A stretch of 40,564 nt of DNA, taken from positions 1 through 40,564 of the forward strand of contig DBBD01000054.1 in assembly GCA_002292015.1 (NCBI GenBank), read 5' to 3'. The position numbers and the translations under genes were made by a program. Every line of letters starts with the position of its first letter. Positions within the stretch are counted from its first letter, which is position 1. Source of the stretch: Firmicutes bacterium UBA993. GTDB lineage: Bacteria > Bacillota > Dethiobacteria > DTU022. This document shows positions 15,589 through 22,189 of this stretch, one piece after another. Under the pieces are notes generated by a model. The model made no database searches. It was given only the letters and a program-made list of their open reading frames with translations, and had not been told where the DNA came from.

Positions 15589-17163
15589 ATGGAAGACAGC
15601 GTACTGCAGGTATTTACGACAGCACCGTGGATTCTTCTTTTTCTGGGCGTTTACTTGGCTGTTATAATCGCGCTCGGGGTTTTTTATAGCCGCAAGGTCC
15701 ATGAGAGCGATGACCTGGTTGTCGCCGGACGCCAGTTGAACTTTATCTTTTTAGTGCCGTCAATTGTCGCTACCTGGATCTGTGCCGGGGCGATGATGGG
15801 CGCTGCCGGTTATGCGCTCCTGTACGGGATGCAGGGAATTATCTTCGACCCCTGGGCTCCGGCACTCTGCATGGTCCTGATCGGGATCTTTTTTGCCTAC
15901 CGGATGCGCAAAGCTAAGTATACCACTGTTGCCGACTTCTTTAACCACCGCTATGGAAAGTTGAGTGGCACACTTTACTCGATCGTCCAAATCCTTTCTG
16001 CTGTCGCCTGGCTGGGCGGCCAGCTGGTAGCCCTAGGCATAATAGTCTTTTTGACCACCGGCTTAAGTATGAGCACCGCGGTAATTATTGCAACTATCGT
16101 TATAATCATTGTCACCGCCTTCGGCGGCTTGTGGGCGCTTTCCCGGATCGACATGATCGGTTTTATTTTGATTATTGTCGGCTTGGTTATTCTATTTCCG
16201 GCGGTGATGGGACAGGTTGGCGGTCTGGGCGCTCTGATTGAAAATGGGGTAAACTGGGCTGAACTACCCACCTGGTCGATGAAAATCGAAAGCGAAGCTG
16301 CCGGCGGCTATCTTGGCTATGTCGGCCTGCTGGCCGTTCTGCTCTACATCTCGGCCTGGGTAACCCTTTCCCTGGGCGACGTGCCGAGCCAGGTTTTAAT
16401 GCAGCGCGCCCTGGCAGCCAAAGATGAAAAAACAGCCGTAGCTGCCTTTATAACCAGCGGCATCCTTTATCTGACTCTTGGCATGATGCCCGTTTTGATT
16501 GGGATTGCCGTATTTACCACTGGCATGTGGGACAATGTAGCCGACATTACTGCACAAGCGGAACGCGCCCTGCCCTGGGCCGCCTACACATTTATGCCGC
16601 CCTGGGCCAGTGTCCTCTTTCTCGTAACCCTGGCGGCAGCAATTGTCAGCACTACCAGTAATATTGTGCTAACTATCTCTACCCTGGTCGGCCACAATTT
16701 TTACCGTCACTTCAGGCCAAATGCCGATAACGTGGAGATTCTGAAAATCGTCCGCATCTGCATCCCAATTACCGCCCTGCTGGCGATGTCGATCGCTCTT
16801 TATTTTGAGACAGTCTATCGGCTGATTATCCTATCAGGCGGCATCCAGCTGGCCACCATTAGCGCCGCCTACATCCTCGGCTTCTTCTGGAAAAAAGCCA
16901 ACAGCTACGGAGCGGTCAGTTCCTTTGTCACCGGTGCTATTTCCTGGGCTCTTCTCTTTTGGTTCTGGGCTATGCCGGCTACTGACTTTTTCGAAGAGGA
17001 CGCCATCTTTATTGCCATGGTGCCGGCCGCTGCCATCAGCCTGCTGACCCTGATCTTTGTTTCGCTGGCGACTCAAAAATCAAACCCGCCCAAACCGATG
17101 CGTACCCTTGACGGAGAAGATATGACCGCCGCCCCCAAGTTCTTCTGGTCCAAAGGAGCCTAA
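15589..17163 (+). CDS. Sodium:solute symporter family transporter
   Basis: A 524-residue integral membrane protein with about 13 hydrophobic segments, beginning near residue 14 (ILLFLGVYLAVIIALGVF). The SSS signature lies in DLVVAGRQLNF and WICAGAMMGAAGYALLYGMQG (residues about 42-83). Such carriers use the sodium gradient to import sugars, amino acids, carboxylates or vitamins. It follows the MoaD-like gene by 46 bases and precedes a GC-rich hairpin, so it is probably the last gene of the main sigma-54 transcript. Its place beside AOR suggests it imports the substrate or a precursor; the actual solute is not predictable here. Confidence 0.88.
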   Translation: MEDSVLQVFTTAPWILLFLGVYLAVIIALGVFYSRKVHESDDLVVAGRQLNFIFLVPSIVATWICAGAMMGAAGYALLYGMQGIIFDPWAPALCMVLIGIFFAYRMRKAKYTTVADFFNHRYGKLSGTLYSIVQILSAVAWLGGQLVALGIIVFLTTGLSMSTAVIIATIVIIIVTAFGGLWALSRIDMIGFILIIVGLVILFPAVMGQVGGLGALIENGVNWAELPTWSMKIESEAAGGYLGYVGLLAVLLYISAWVTLSLGDVPSQVLMQRALAAKDEKTAVAAFITSGILYLTLGMMPVLIGIAVFTTGMWDNVADITAQAERALPWAAYTFMPPWASVLFLVTLAAAIVSTTSNIVLTISTLVGHNFYRHFRPNADNVEILKIVRICIPITALLAMSIALYFETVYRLIILSGGIQLATISAAYILGFFWKKANSYGAVSSFVTGAISWALLFWFWAMPATDFFEEDAIFIAMVPAAAISLLTLIFVSLATQKSNPPKPMRTLDGEDMTAAPKFFWSKGA

Positions 17164-17185
17164 ATAAAAGAGCTCTAAGCAATGT

Positions 17186-17220
17186 AAACCGCCGCCACTT
17201 TGCCGTGGCGGCGGTTTTAT
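17186..17220 (+). terminator. GC-rich hairpin after the symporter
   Basis: A perfect 13-bp stem (17186-17198 with 17205-17217) and a six-base loop are followed by TTTTAT. The T tract is short and the next gene's ribosome binding site comes 20 bases later, so it may be a partial terminator lowering expression of the downstream oxidoreductase. Confidence 0.7.
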
Positions 17221-17256
17221 CGAAGATAACAAATAAAATTCGGAGGGATTATTGTA

Positions 17257-18528
17257 ATGAACCTCATGATCATAGGTGCCGGTGGCGTGGGCCAATCAGT
17301 AGCCATGATTATTAAGCGGGCCGGAAGGGAAGGACATTGGGCAAAAAAGGTTGTTTTGGCAGACTACAACCGTACCCGGGCTGAAGAAGTTTCCACCATG
17401 TGTAGCGATTCCCGCTTTATCGCCGAAGAGGTTGACGCCGGCGATGCTGAGCAGATTAAGGCATTGATCCACAAATACGGCATTACCCAAGTGTTGAATG
17501 CAGTTGAGCCGATCTACAATGAGATTATTTTCGACACCTGTTTCGACTGTAAAATAGGCTACATGGACTGCGCCATGACTCTATCAAAACGACATCCGGA
17601 TAAACCCTTTGAACTGACCCATATTAAACTTGGCGACTACCAGTTGGCTAAACACGAACAGTGGGAAAAAGCGGGCTGCATGGCCCTTGTTGGCTCCGGG
17701 GTGGAACCTGGTATGGCAGACGTTTTTGCCAGTTTTGCGGTGAAGCACCTTTTCGATACTATCGATGAGGTTAACATCCGCGATGGTGATAACTACAATA
17801 TCCCCGGCCATGAAGGTGTAGCTTTTGGTTTTTCGATCTGGACAACGATCGAGGAGTGCTTGAACCCACCTGTAATCTGGGAGAAAGAACGCGGCTGGTA
17901 TTGTACCGAACCTTTCTCTGAACCCGAGGTTTTTTCTTTTCCCGGCGGAATCGGTGATGTTGAGGTTATCAACGTTGAACACGAAGAAGTTATACTCATA
18001 CCCCGGGTGATCAATTGCAACCGGGTAACCTTTAAATTTGGCGTTCCCCGTGAAATGAGAACTTTACTTCTTAATTTGCAACGGTGCGGCATGGATAACG
18101 CAGACCGTAAAATAAAGGTCGGGGACAGTGAAATTTCACCACGTGATTTTCTGGTAAAGGTAGTACCATACCCCCTTGAGCTTGCCTCGAAAATCGTTGG
18201 TAAGGGCTGCGCCGGGACCTGGGTCACCGGCACCAGGGACGGTCTTAAGCGGTCTGTATATCTTTACCAAGTCGCCGATAACCAGGACTGTTATGCGAAA
18301 TACGGCACCAACTCGGTTGTGGCTCAAACGGCTGTCGGCTCGGTAATTATGTTGGAACTGATCGCCACGGGCATTTGGAACCTTAAGGGTGTGTATGGCC
18401 CGGAATCATTTGATCCCGACCCCTTCGTTGCTTTAATGGCTAAGTATGAGTTTCCAGGCGGTATGCAGGAAAAAGACTCGGCGTACTGTGAAATGCTTAA
18501 CCGTAAACGGCTTTTAGGCACACCTTAG
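17257..18528 (+). CDS. Saccharopine-dehydrogenase-like NAD(P)-dependent oxidoreductase
   Basis: A 423-residue member of the saccharopine dehydrogenase / lysine dehydrogenase group, which oxidises or forms amino-acid C-N bonds with a nicotinamide cofactor. The N-terminal Rossmann fold opens with IIGAGGVGQSVA (residues 5-16), and an acidic residue follows in VVLADYNRTRA, more typical of NAD than NADP. GSGVEPGMADVFA near residue 150 is the conserved segment that joins the two domains. CGGAGGG lies ten bases before ATG 17257. The sequence alone does not say which amino acid is used; lysine-type dehydrogenation or carboxyspermidine-type chemistry are alternatives. The position downstream of the transporter suggests a shared pathway with AOR. 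Confidence 0.82.
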   Translation: MNLMIIGAGGVGQSVAMIIKRAGREGHWAKKVVLADYNRTRAEEVSTMCSDSRFIAEEVDAGDAEQIKALIHKYGITQVLNAVEPIYNEIIFDTCFDCKIGYMDCAMTLSKRHPDKPFELTHIKLGDYQLAKHEQWEKAGCMALVGSGVEPGMADVFASFAVKHLFDTIDEVNIRDGDNYNIPGHEGVAFGFSIWTTIEECLNPPVIWEKERGWYCTEPFSEPEVFSFPGGIGDVEVINVEHEEVILIPRVINCNRVTFKFGVPREMRTLLLNLQRCGMDNADRKIKVGDSEISPRDFLVKVVPYPLELASKIVGKGCAGTWVTGTRDGLKRSVYLYQVADNQDCYAKYGTNSVVAQTAVGSVIMLELIATGIWNLKGVYGPESFDPDPFVALMAKYEFPGGMQEKDSAYCEMLNRKRLLGTP

Positions 18529-18564
18529 CCGATCGGGACGAACATTTCCTCAACAAGAAAAGCC

Positions 18565-18606
18565 GGCGACACATAATTAAAGTGATAAAGTGACGCCGTC
18601 TTTCTG
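18565..18606 (+). terminator. Possible weak terminator after the oxidoreductase gene
   Basis: GGCGACAC at 18565-18572 pairs with GTGACGCC at 18590-18597 with one mismatch, followed by a loose pyrimidine run (GTCTTTCTG). The loop is long, so the call is tentative. Confidence 0.35.
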
Positions 18607-18615
18607 TTGAAACTA

Positions 18616-18683
18616 TCATGCCGGCGGGTGGCACCAGCAGAGGGATTCCCCCCCCCTCACCCTCTCCCCGGGGCGAGGGGAAA
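18616..18683 (-). repeat. Dispersed repeat, copy B (inverted relative to copy A)
   Basis: Read on the minus strand it shows CCCCTCGCCCCGGGGAGAGG, a GGTGAGG run, then GGTGCCACCCGCCGGCATGAT: the same order of blocks as 6751-6830. An isolated palindrome CCTCTCCCGGGAGAGG at 18721-18736 is a further partial copy. No ORF is supported between 18529 and 18764. Confidence 0.6.
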
Positions 18684-18764
18684 TAGAAAAGCAAATATTT
18701 AAGGCGTAGATAGCCCAGGTCCTCTCCCGGGAGAGGAGTTTATAGGGTGAACATTTAGTTTTAG

Positions 18765-18890
18765 TTACTCTTCGGCTTTAAGTTCCATCGGCTTGGCACA
18801 GCAAACAAGGATGCCCACGCCTTCTTCTGTTACTTTTACCTCATTGGTGCAAATCTGGCACTTGTAAACCTGCTCTTTTTTTGTCGCCAT
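18765..18890 (-). CDS. Desulforedoxin-like / desulfoferrodoxin N-terminal-type iron protein (41 aa)
   Basis: A very small protein with one rubredoxin-like Fe(Cys)4 site. Cys11, Cys14, Cys30 and Cys31 (CX2C then a vicinal CC) show exactly the spacing of desulforedoxin, and the CCAKPM end matches the N-terminal domain of desulfoferrodoxins. AAAGGAGC lies ten bases before the ATG at 18890. There is no superoxide reductase domain, so it would be a free electron or iron carrier. It is the last gene of the ArsR-HesB-like-desulforedoxin operon, 33 bases after the selenoprotein stop. The functional link to that protein is inferred from position. Confidence 0.85.
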   Translation of the reverse strand: MATKKEQVYKCQICTNEVKVTEEGVGILVCCAKPMELKAEE

Positions 18891-18923
18891 TATTAGCAGC
18901 TCCTTTCATCCGGACTTTGTGCT

Positions 18924-19238
18924 CTAACAACTGCAACTGCCGCAGCTATTACCTGGACTGACATCGTTAATGGCAAAGCCGCCGCGCGGTCCGTCATGAT
19001 AATCAATCGATTTGCCTTCCATGAAATGCGATATCCCTTTGTCAAAAACCAATTTTAAAGCGCCCAAATCCTCGACCACATCTTTTTCTGCCTGAATTGA
19101 CTCTTCCAGAGTCAGCCCGTAACGGGGTCCGCCTCAGCCAACACCGCTGACATAGATGCGCACAAAGGCACCTTTTTTCTCATCGTTGTTCAGTAATTCA
19201 ATAAATTTTTCCTTAGCCTTTTCGCTAATTGCAATCAT
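18924..19238 (-). CDS. HesB/IscA-like selenoprotein (in-frame UGA = Sec35)
   Basis: A 104-residue HesB/IscA-fold protein, a type that binds iron or Fe-S clusters. AGGAGG precedes ATG 19238. The frame is continuous to TAG 18924 except for one TGA at 19134-19136, codon 35. That codon lies in SGVG-U-GGPRYGL, where IscA-like proteins have their first conserved cluster-binding Cys; sequence identity to the family continues on both sides (GLTLEES, GFAINDV). The tail CGSCSC supplies the other conserved Cys. Seventeen to 40 bases after the TGA is a bSECIS-like hairpin. A HesB-related (seleno)protein family is established (TIGR01911-type). Standard gene calling would miss or split this gene. Decay by a nonsense mutation is possible but unlikely, since the TGA falls precisely on the metal-ligand position. 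Confidence 0.9.
19098..19136 (-). promoter_or_regulatory. bSECIS-like element (UGA plus hairpin)
   Basis: UGA at 19136-19134 is followed after 19 bases by a perfect 7-bp stem (19114-19108 with 19104-19098, UGACUCU/AGAGUCA) and a GGA loop. The loop begins 26 bases after UGA and has G in its first two positions, both matching the general bacterial SECIS model recognised by SelB. Folding was judged by eye. Confidence 0.75.
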
Positions 19239-19262
19239 TTTTACCAACCTCCTGTTTGTAAT

Positions 19263-19568
19263 TTAACCTTTATCCCCGCATTTTTCTTTGAACAGAACCC
19301 TGATTACTTCAGCCGCCTCGTCGCTGGTAACATTATAAAAAACTTCCGTGCCTTTGCGCTCACCACTGATAATGCCTAAGTCGCGTAACCGTCCCAGATG
19401 CTGTGATACAGTTGACTGGGACATCTGCAAACAGTTTTGCATCGATGATACGTTACAGGCTTTTCGCTGCAGAAGCTCCCGTACTATACACAGTCTGACC
19501 GGGTTAGCCAAAGCTTTTAGCAGTAAAGCTTTTTTCTTGATCAATGTAAGCTCGCCGGCGATATCCAT
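19263..19568 (-). CDS. ArsR/SmtB-family winged-helix repressor
   Basis: A 101-residue dimeric HTH protein of the ArsR type. ALANPVRLCIVREL is the typical helix before the HTH, and SQSTVSQHLGRLRDLGII the recognition helix, followed by a beta-wing (ISGERKGTEVFYNV). Cys are present at the family helix-3 region (RKACNVSSMQNCLQM) and near the C terminus (KEKCGDKG), so metal or redox sensing is plausible. GGGAGG precedes ATG 19568. It is the first gene of the operon with the HesB-like selenoprotein 24 bases downstream, and inverted repeats overlap its own promoter, which suggests autoregulation. The inducer is unknown. Confidence 0.9.
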   Translation of the reverse strand: MDIAGELTLIKKKALLLKALANPVRLCIVRELLQRKACNVSSMQNCLQMSQSTVSQHLGRLRDLGIISGERKGTEVFYNVTSDEAAEVIRVLFKEKCGDKG

Positions 19569-19588
19569 AACAGGCCTCCCCTCGTTAT

Positions 19589-19620
19589 ATTATTATATCA
19601 TAATATTGCAATCATGCAAC
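19589..19620 (-). promoter_or_regulatory. Promoter and putative ArsR operators for the selenoprotein operon
   Basis: On the minus strand a TATAAT -10 (19597-19592) and a TTGCAT -35 (19619-19614) are spaced by 16 bases. Two inverted repeats overlap them: TTGCA-N4-TGCAA (19606-19619) and ATTAT-N6-ATAAT (19589-19604). That placement is typical of self-repressing ArsR operons. Confidence 0.65.
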
Positions 19621-19780
19621 TTAACCTTTTACCTTCTGAAAAGATCGTTGACTGATGAATAGATTATAAAAATTAGCACGGGATCCGGCAAATCGAGAAT
19701 GTTTACTGCATCAGGGTCAAGCTACCCCTTCTAACTATTTTACTGTAGAAGCCAGGTTACAGCATTGGCAGTTAATCGCC

Positions 19781-20593
19781 TTAAGTATATTCAGCTGATT
19801 CCTGGCGTTTGATCTCAAAAAGAATAATTCCGGCAGCCACTGCCGCATTTAGCGATTCTACTTTAGACTGCAGGGGGATTGCCACTACCAGGTCAGCCTT
19901 TGTGATCAGATCAGCTGCAACTCCACTGGCTTCGTTACCGACGATCAGAGCTAAAGGCATTGTGTAGTCCGCCGACCAATAAGGGTTTTCACCACCACCA
20001 GCAGTTGCTACTATTGTAAATCCTTCCTCTTTCAACCCGGCAAGCAGTTGCCCCGTATCACTAACCTCCTTAATAGTAATCTGGAAAATCGATCCCACCG
20101 TGGCTCTTAAAACCTTTGGGCTAAAAGGGTCGGTGCAGCCCGCGGTACAAAACAACGTGTCTACCCCTGCAGCAACCGCAGTTCGTATCAATGTACCCAT
20201 GTTACCCGGATCCTGCAGCCTGTCTGCTATAACAACCAGTTTGGGCTTCATCATTAATTCACTGTTTTCAGTGTGATGGGTGCACGGAAAAATGGCTGCG
20301 ATTGATTGCGGTGTTTTGGTTTCCACAATTTCGTTAAAAATTACAGGCGAAAGCAAGATCTTTTTCGTGGTTGATGGTACTTTCGCAAGCCACTGTTTTC
20401 CGCTGCTGTCGTAATACTCTGCGGTCATAAAGATTACTTCCGGAACCAAGCCTGCCCTCAGTGCCTCCCGAACCAGGTTAGGCCCTTCGACTGCTATCTT
20501 CTTTCTCTTTCTGCGGTAACTTCTATTTAATAAGAGTTTCCGGTACTCTTTCAAGATCGGATTATGCTTGCTACTCAACTGATCGGGCTTCAA
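19781..20593 (-). CDS. TrmH/SpoU-family RNA 2'-O-methyltransferase
   Basis: A SAM-dependent enzyme that methylates ribose 2'-OH in rRNA or tRNA. A small N-terminal substrate-binding domain (about 1-100, with KIAVEGPNLVREAL) precedes the SPOUT knot domain. The three motifs are present: DRLQDPGNMGTLIRTA near 128, LIVGNEASGV near 220, and IPLQSKVESLNAAVAAGI near 240. It is closer to the generic 23S rRNA group (RlmB/TsnR-like) than to tRNA TrmH, but the target base is not predictable. The TTG start at 20593 follows GGAG by about nine bases and immediately follows the stop of a decayed TrkA-C fragment. Length is 270 residues. Confidence 0.88.
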   Translation of the reverse strand: MKPDQLSSKHNPILKEYRKLLLNRSYRRKRKKIAVEGPNLVREALRAGLVPEVIFMTAEYYDSSGKQWLAKVPSTTKKILLSPVIFNEIVETKTPQSIAAIFPCTHHTENSELMMKPKLVVIADRLQDPGNMGTLIRTAVAAGVDTLFCTAGCTDPFSPKVLRATVGSIFQITIKEVSDTGQLLAGLKEEGFTIVATAGGGENPYWSADYTMPLALIVGNEASGVAADLITKADLVVAIPLQSKVESLNAAVAAGIILFEIKRQESAEYT

Positions 20594-20788
20594 CTAAATC
20601 CACTCCAGCTTCTTTAGCGCCTTGTTTTCATCTACTGCTACCCGACAATCACCCTTCACCGCTTGGTCTCCCGGTGCAATAGATATGTTTGCCTTGTTCC
20701 CGTGATTACGTCTTAGCGCGATGACATATACCACAAAACGGGCTCGCAAATCAAGCTCCGTTAAGGTTCTTCCAGTTTTACAACATAA
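20594..20788 (-). pseudogene. Remnant of a TrkA-C (RCK C-terminal) domain, KtrA-like
   Basis: The minus strand is open for 64 codons from a TAA to the TAG at 20594. The conceptual product reads TGRTLTELDLRARF...VIALRR...ISIAPGDQAVKGDCRV...KALKKLE, the order of the RCK_C domain (GKTLxELDLR, VxAIRR, P-D-GD, LxxLE). There is no start codon with a ribosome binding site and no N-terminal NAD-binding domain, so it is the 3' tail of a lost ktrA/trkA-like gene. It lies between rplT and the methyltransferase. An expressed, stand-alone 50-residue domain from an internal TTG is a less likely reading. Confidence 0.7.
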
Positions 20789-20792
20789 TTAA

Positions 20793-20855
20793 GAGCCTGT
20801 CTATTAGCTGCCGTGCCGATTAAAATTCCGGCAAAAAGTAGCACTAAACAGGCTC
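20793..20855 (-). terminator. Possible terminator-like stem after rplT
   Basis: Perfect 8-base arms GAGCCTGT (20793-20800) and ACAGGCTC (20848-20855) enclose a smaller CCGG-containing hairpin. The following bases on the minus strand (TTAATTATG) are only weakly T-rich, so termination is uncertain. Confidence 0.35.
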
Positions 20856-20865
20856 AGAAAAGGCT

Positions 20866-21219
20866 TTAATTATTGGCTTTGGCCAGATCAACCAGCTGGG
20901 CAAAAGCGTTTTTGTCCCTGACAGCCAGATCAGCCAGCACTTTACGGTTAATCTGTACATTTGCCTTTTTCAGGCCGTTAATGAAACGGCTGTATGAAAG
21001 GCCGCCATTTCTGGCCTCAGCATTGATCCTGGCTATCCATAGTTTGCGGAAATCTCGTTTCCGCTGACGGCGGTCACGGTAAGCATAGCTGAGCGATCTC
21101 ATAACCTGCTGATTGGCTACCCTAAATAGTTTGCTTTTGGAACCGTAATAGCCTTTTGCCAGTTTTAATACCTTTTTCCGCCTTTTACGGGCTACAATAC
21201 CTCTTTTGGTGCGCGGCAT
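20866..21219 (-). CDS. rplT: 50S ribosomal protein L20
   Basis: Binds 23S rRNA early in 50S assembly and, in many bacteria, represses its own operon through the leader mRNA. The 117-residue basic protein begins MPRTKRGIVARKRRKK and holds the family's helical core (SLSYAYRDRRQRKRDFRKLW). Full length and intact. AGGAGG precedes ATG 21219. It is the last gene of the infC-rpmI-rplT run, 73 bases after rpmI. Confidence 0.98.
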   Translation of the reverse strand: MPRTKRGIVARKRRKKVLKLAKGYYGSKSKLFRVANQQVMRSLSYAYRDRRQRKRDFRKLWIARINAEARNGGLSYSRFINGLKKANVQINRKVLADLAVRDKNAFAQLVDLAKANN

Positions 21220-21292
21220 AATAAATGATCCTCCTACTGATCAGCTTAAAAACAGCTCGAATCTACAATCGCTATAAATAACTGCTAAATTT

Positions 21293-21484
21293 CTACGGGA
21301 TAAGCAGTCTTACCCGCGCATCGTCGGCCGGTTTTACAAGAGTTGCCTTACGTAACCGCCTGATCCGGCTTGAACTCTTCTTGCCGGTTAGGTGGCTGGC
21401 AAATGCACGGTGGCGCTTAATTTTGCCGCTACCCGTTTTTTTAAAACGTTTTGCAGCACCACGATGGGTCTTCATTTTAGGCAT
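21293..21484 (-). CDS. rpmI: 50S ribosomal protein L35
   Basis: A 63-residue basic protein starting MPKMKTHRGAAKRFKKTGSG, the standard L35 N terminus. It sits between infC and rplT in the conserved order, 21 bases after infC. GAGGAAGG lies upstream of the ATG. Confidence 0.98.
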   Translation of the reverse strand: MPKMKTHRGAAKRFKKTGSGKIKRHRAFASHLTGKKSSSRIRRLRKATLVKPADDARVRLLIP

Positions 21485-21505
21485 ACCGAATACAACCTTC
21501 CTCTT

Positions 21506-22015
21506 CTATGATTTTGGAGTTAAGATCATGATCATGTTGCGCCCTTCCTGCTTAGCAGGTTTTTCTATCGAACCGTAATTGGAAAGATTTTGGGCTAGTT
21601 GCTGGCAAAGTCTCTGGGCAATCTCGGGATGGGTGATTTCCCTGCCCCGGAACATGACTGTTACTTTAACCTTATCTCCGTTTTCTAGAAACTTTTGCCC
21701 CCGTTTAGCTTTTACATCAAAATCGTGCTTATCGATGTTGGGGCGTAGTTTAATTTCTTTAACAGTTGTGACCTTTTGGTTCTTTCTGGCTTCGCGATCA
21801 CGCTTGCTCTGCTCGTACTTGTGCTTACCGTAATCCATTAAACGACAAACCGGGGGACGAGCGCTTGGCGCCACATTAACCAGATCGAGCCTTTTCCTTC
21901 TGGCCAGATCAAGGGCTTCCTCTGTCTTCATCACCCCAAGCTGGGTACCGTCTGCATCAATCACCAACACTTCCCTGGCGCTAATTTGTTCATTCACGAA
22001 CAAATTTTTACTAAT
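21506..22015 (-). CDS. infC: Translation initiation factor IF-3, with an ATT start
   Basis: IF-3 binds the 30S subunit and proofreads start-codon pairing. The two-domain protein reads NEQISAREVLVIDADG at the N terminus, VCRLMDYGKHKYEQ before the linker, and KAKRGQKFLENGDKVKVTVMFRGRE in the C-terminal domain. The start is set at ATT 22015-22013: it sits seven bases after GGGAGGTG and gives the common ISKNLFVNEQI beginning; TTG 22003 has no such site. A near-cognate start is known to let IF-3 limit its own synthesis. Product 169 residues. The leader also carries an attenuator-like hairpin. Confidence 0.95.
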   Translation of the reverse strand: MSKNLFVNEQISAREVLVIDADGTQLGVMKTEEALDLARRKRLDLVNVAPSARPPVCRLMDYGKHKYEQSKRDREARKNQKVTTVKEIKLRPNIDKHDFDVKAKRGQKFLENGDKVKVTVMFRGREITHPEIAQRLCQQLAQNLSNYGSIEKPAKQEGRNMIMILTPKS

Positions 22016-22030
22016 TTCTTTTCACCTCCC

Positions 22031-22066
22031 AAAAAATTATAAGAGCAGGGGTCAGCCACCTGCTCT
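22031..22066 (-). terminator. Attenuator-like hairpin in the infC leader
   Basis: An 8-bp stem (22042-22049 with 22059-22066) is followed on the minus strand by TTATAATTTTTT and then directly by the infC ribosome binding site. Upstream in the leader, AGCCACC (about 22126-22132) is complementary to GGTGGCT in the hairpin, so an alternative pairing could prevent termination. This fits the L20-regulated leaders known for infC-rpmI-rplT operons. Confidence 0.6.
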
Positions 22067-22189
22067 AAAGTATCCTTAAACCTTATGGGCAACCCGTTAG
22101 CTCAACAAAGGCCTAGGGTGAGAAGCGGTGGCTTCTACTTTAATGATCAGTACCTACGCGTTTGAGTTTAACAGAAAATACTACTTTGG

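Noticed and set aside
19134..19136. The TGA in the HesB-like gene as a nonsense mutation or sequencing error
   Set aside because: It falls exactly on the metal-ligand Cys position, family similarity continues on both sides, and a bSECIS-like hairpin follows at the expected distance. A Sec reading is simpler.
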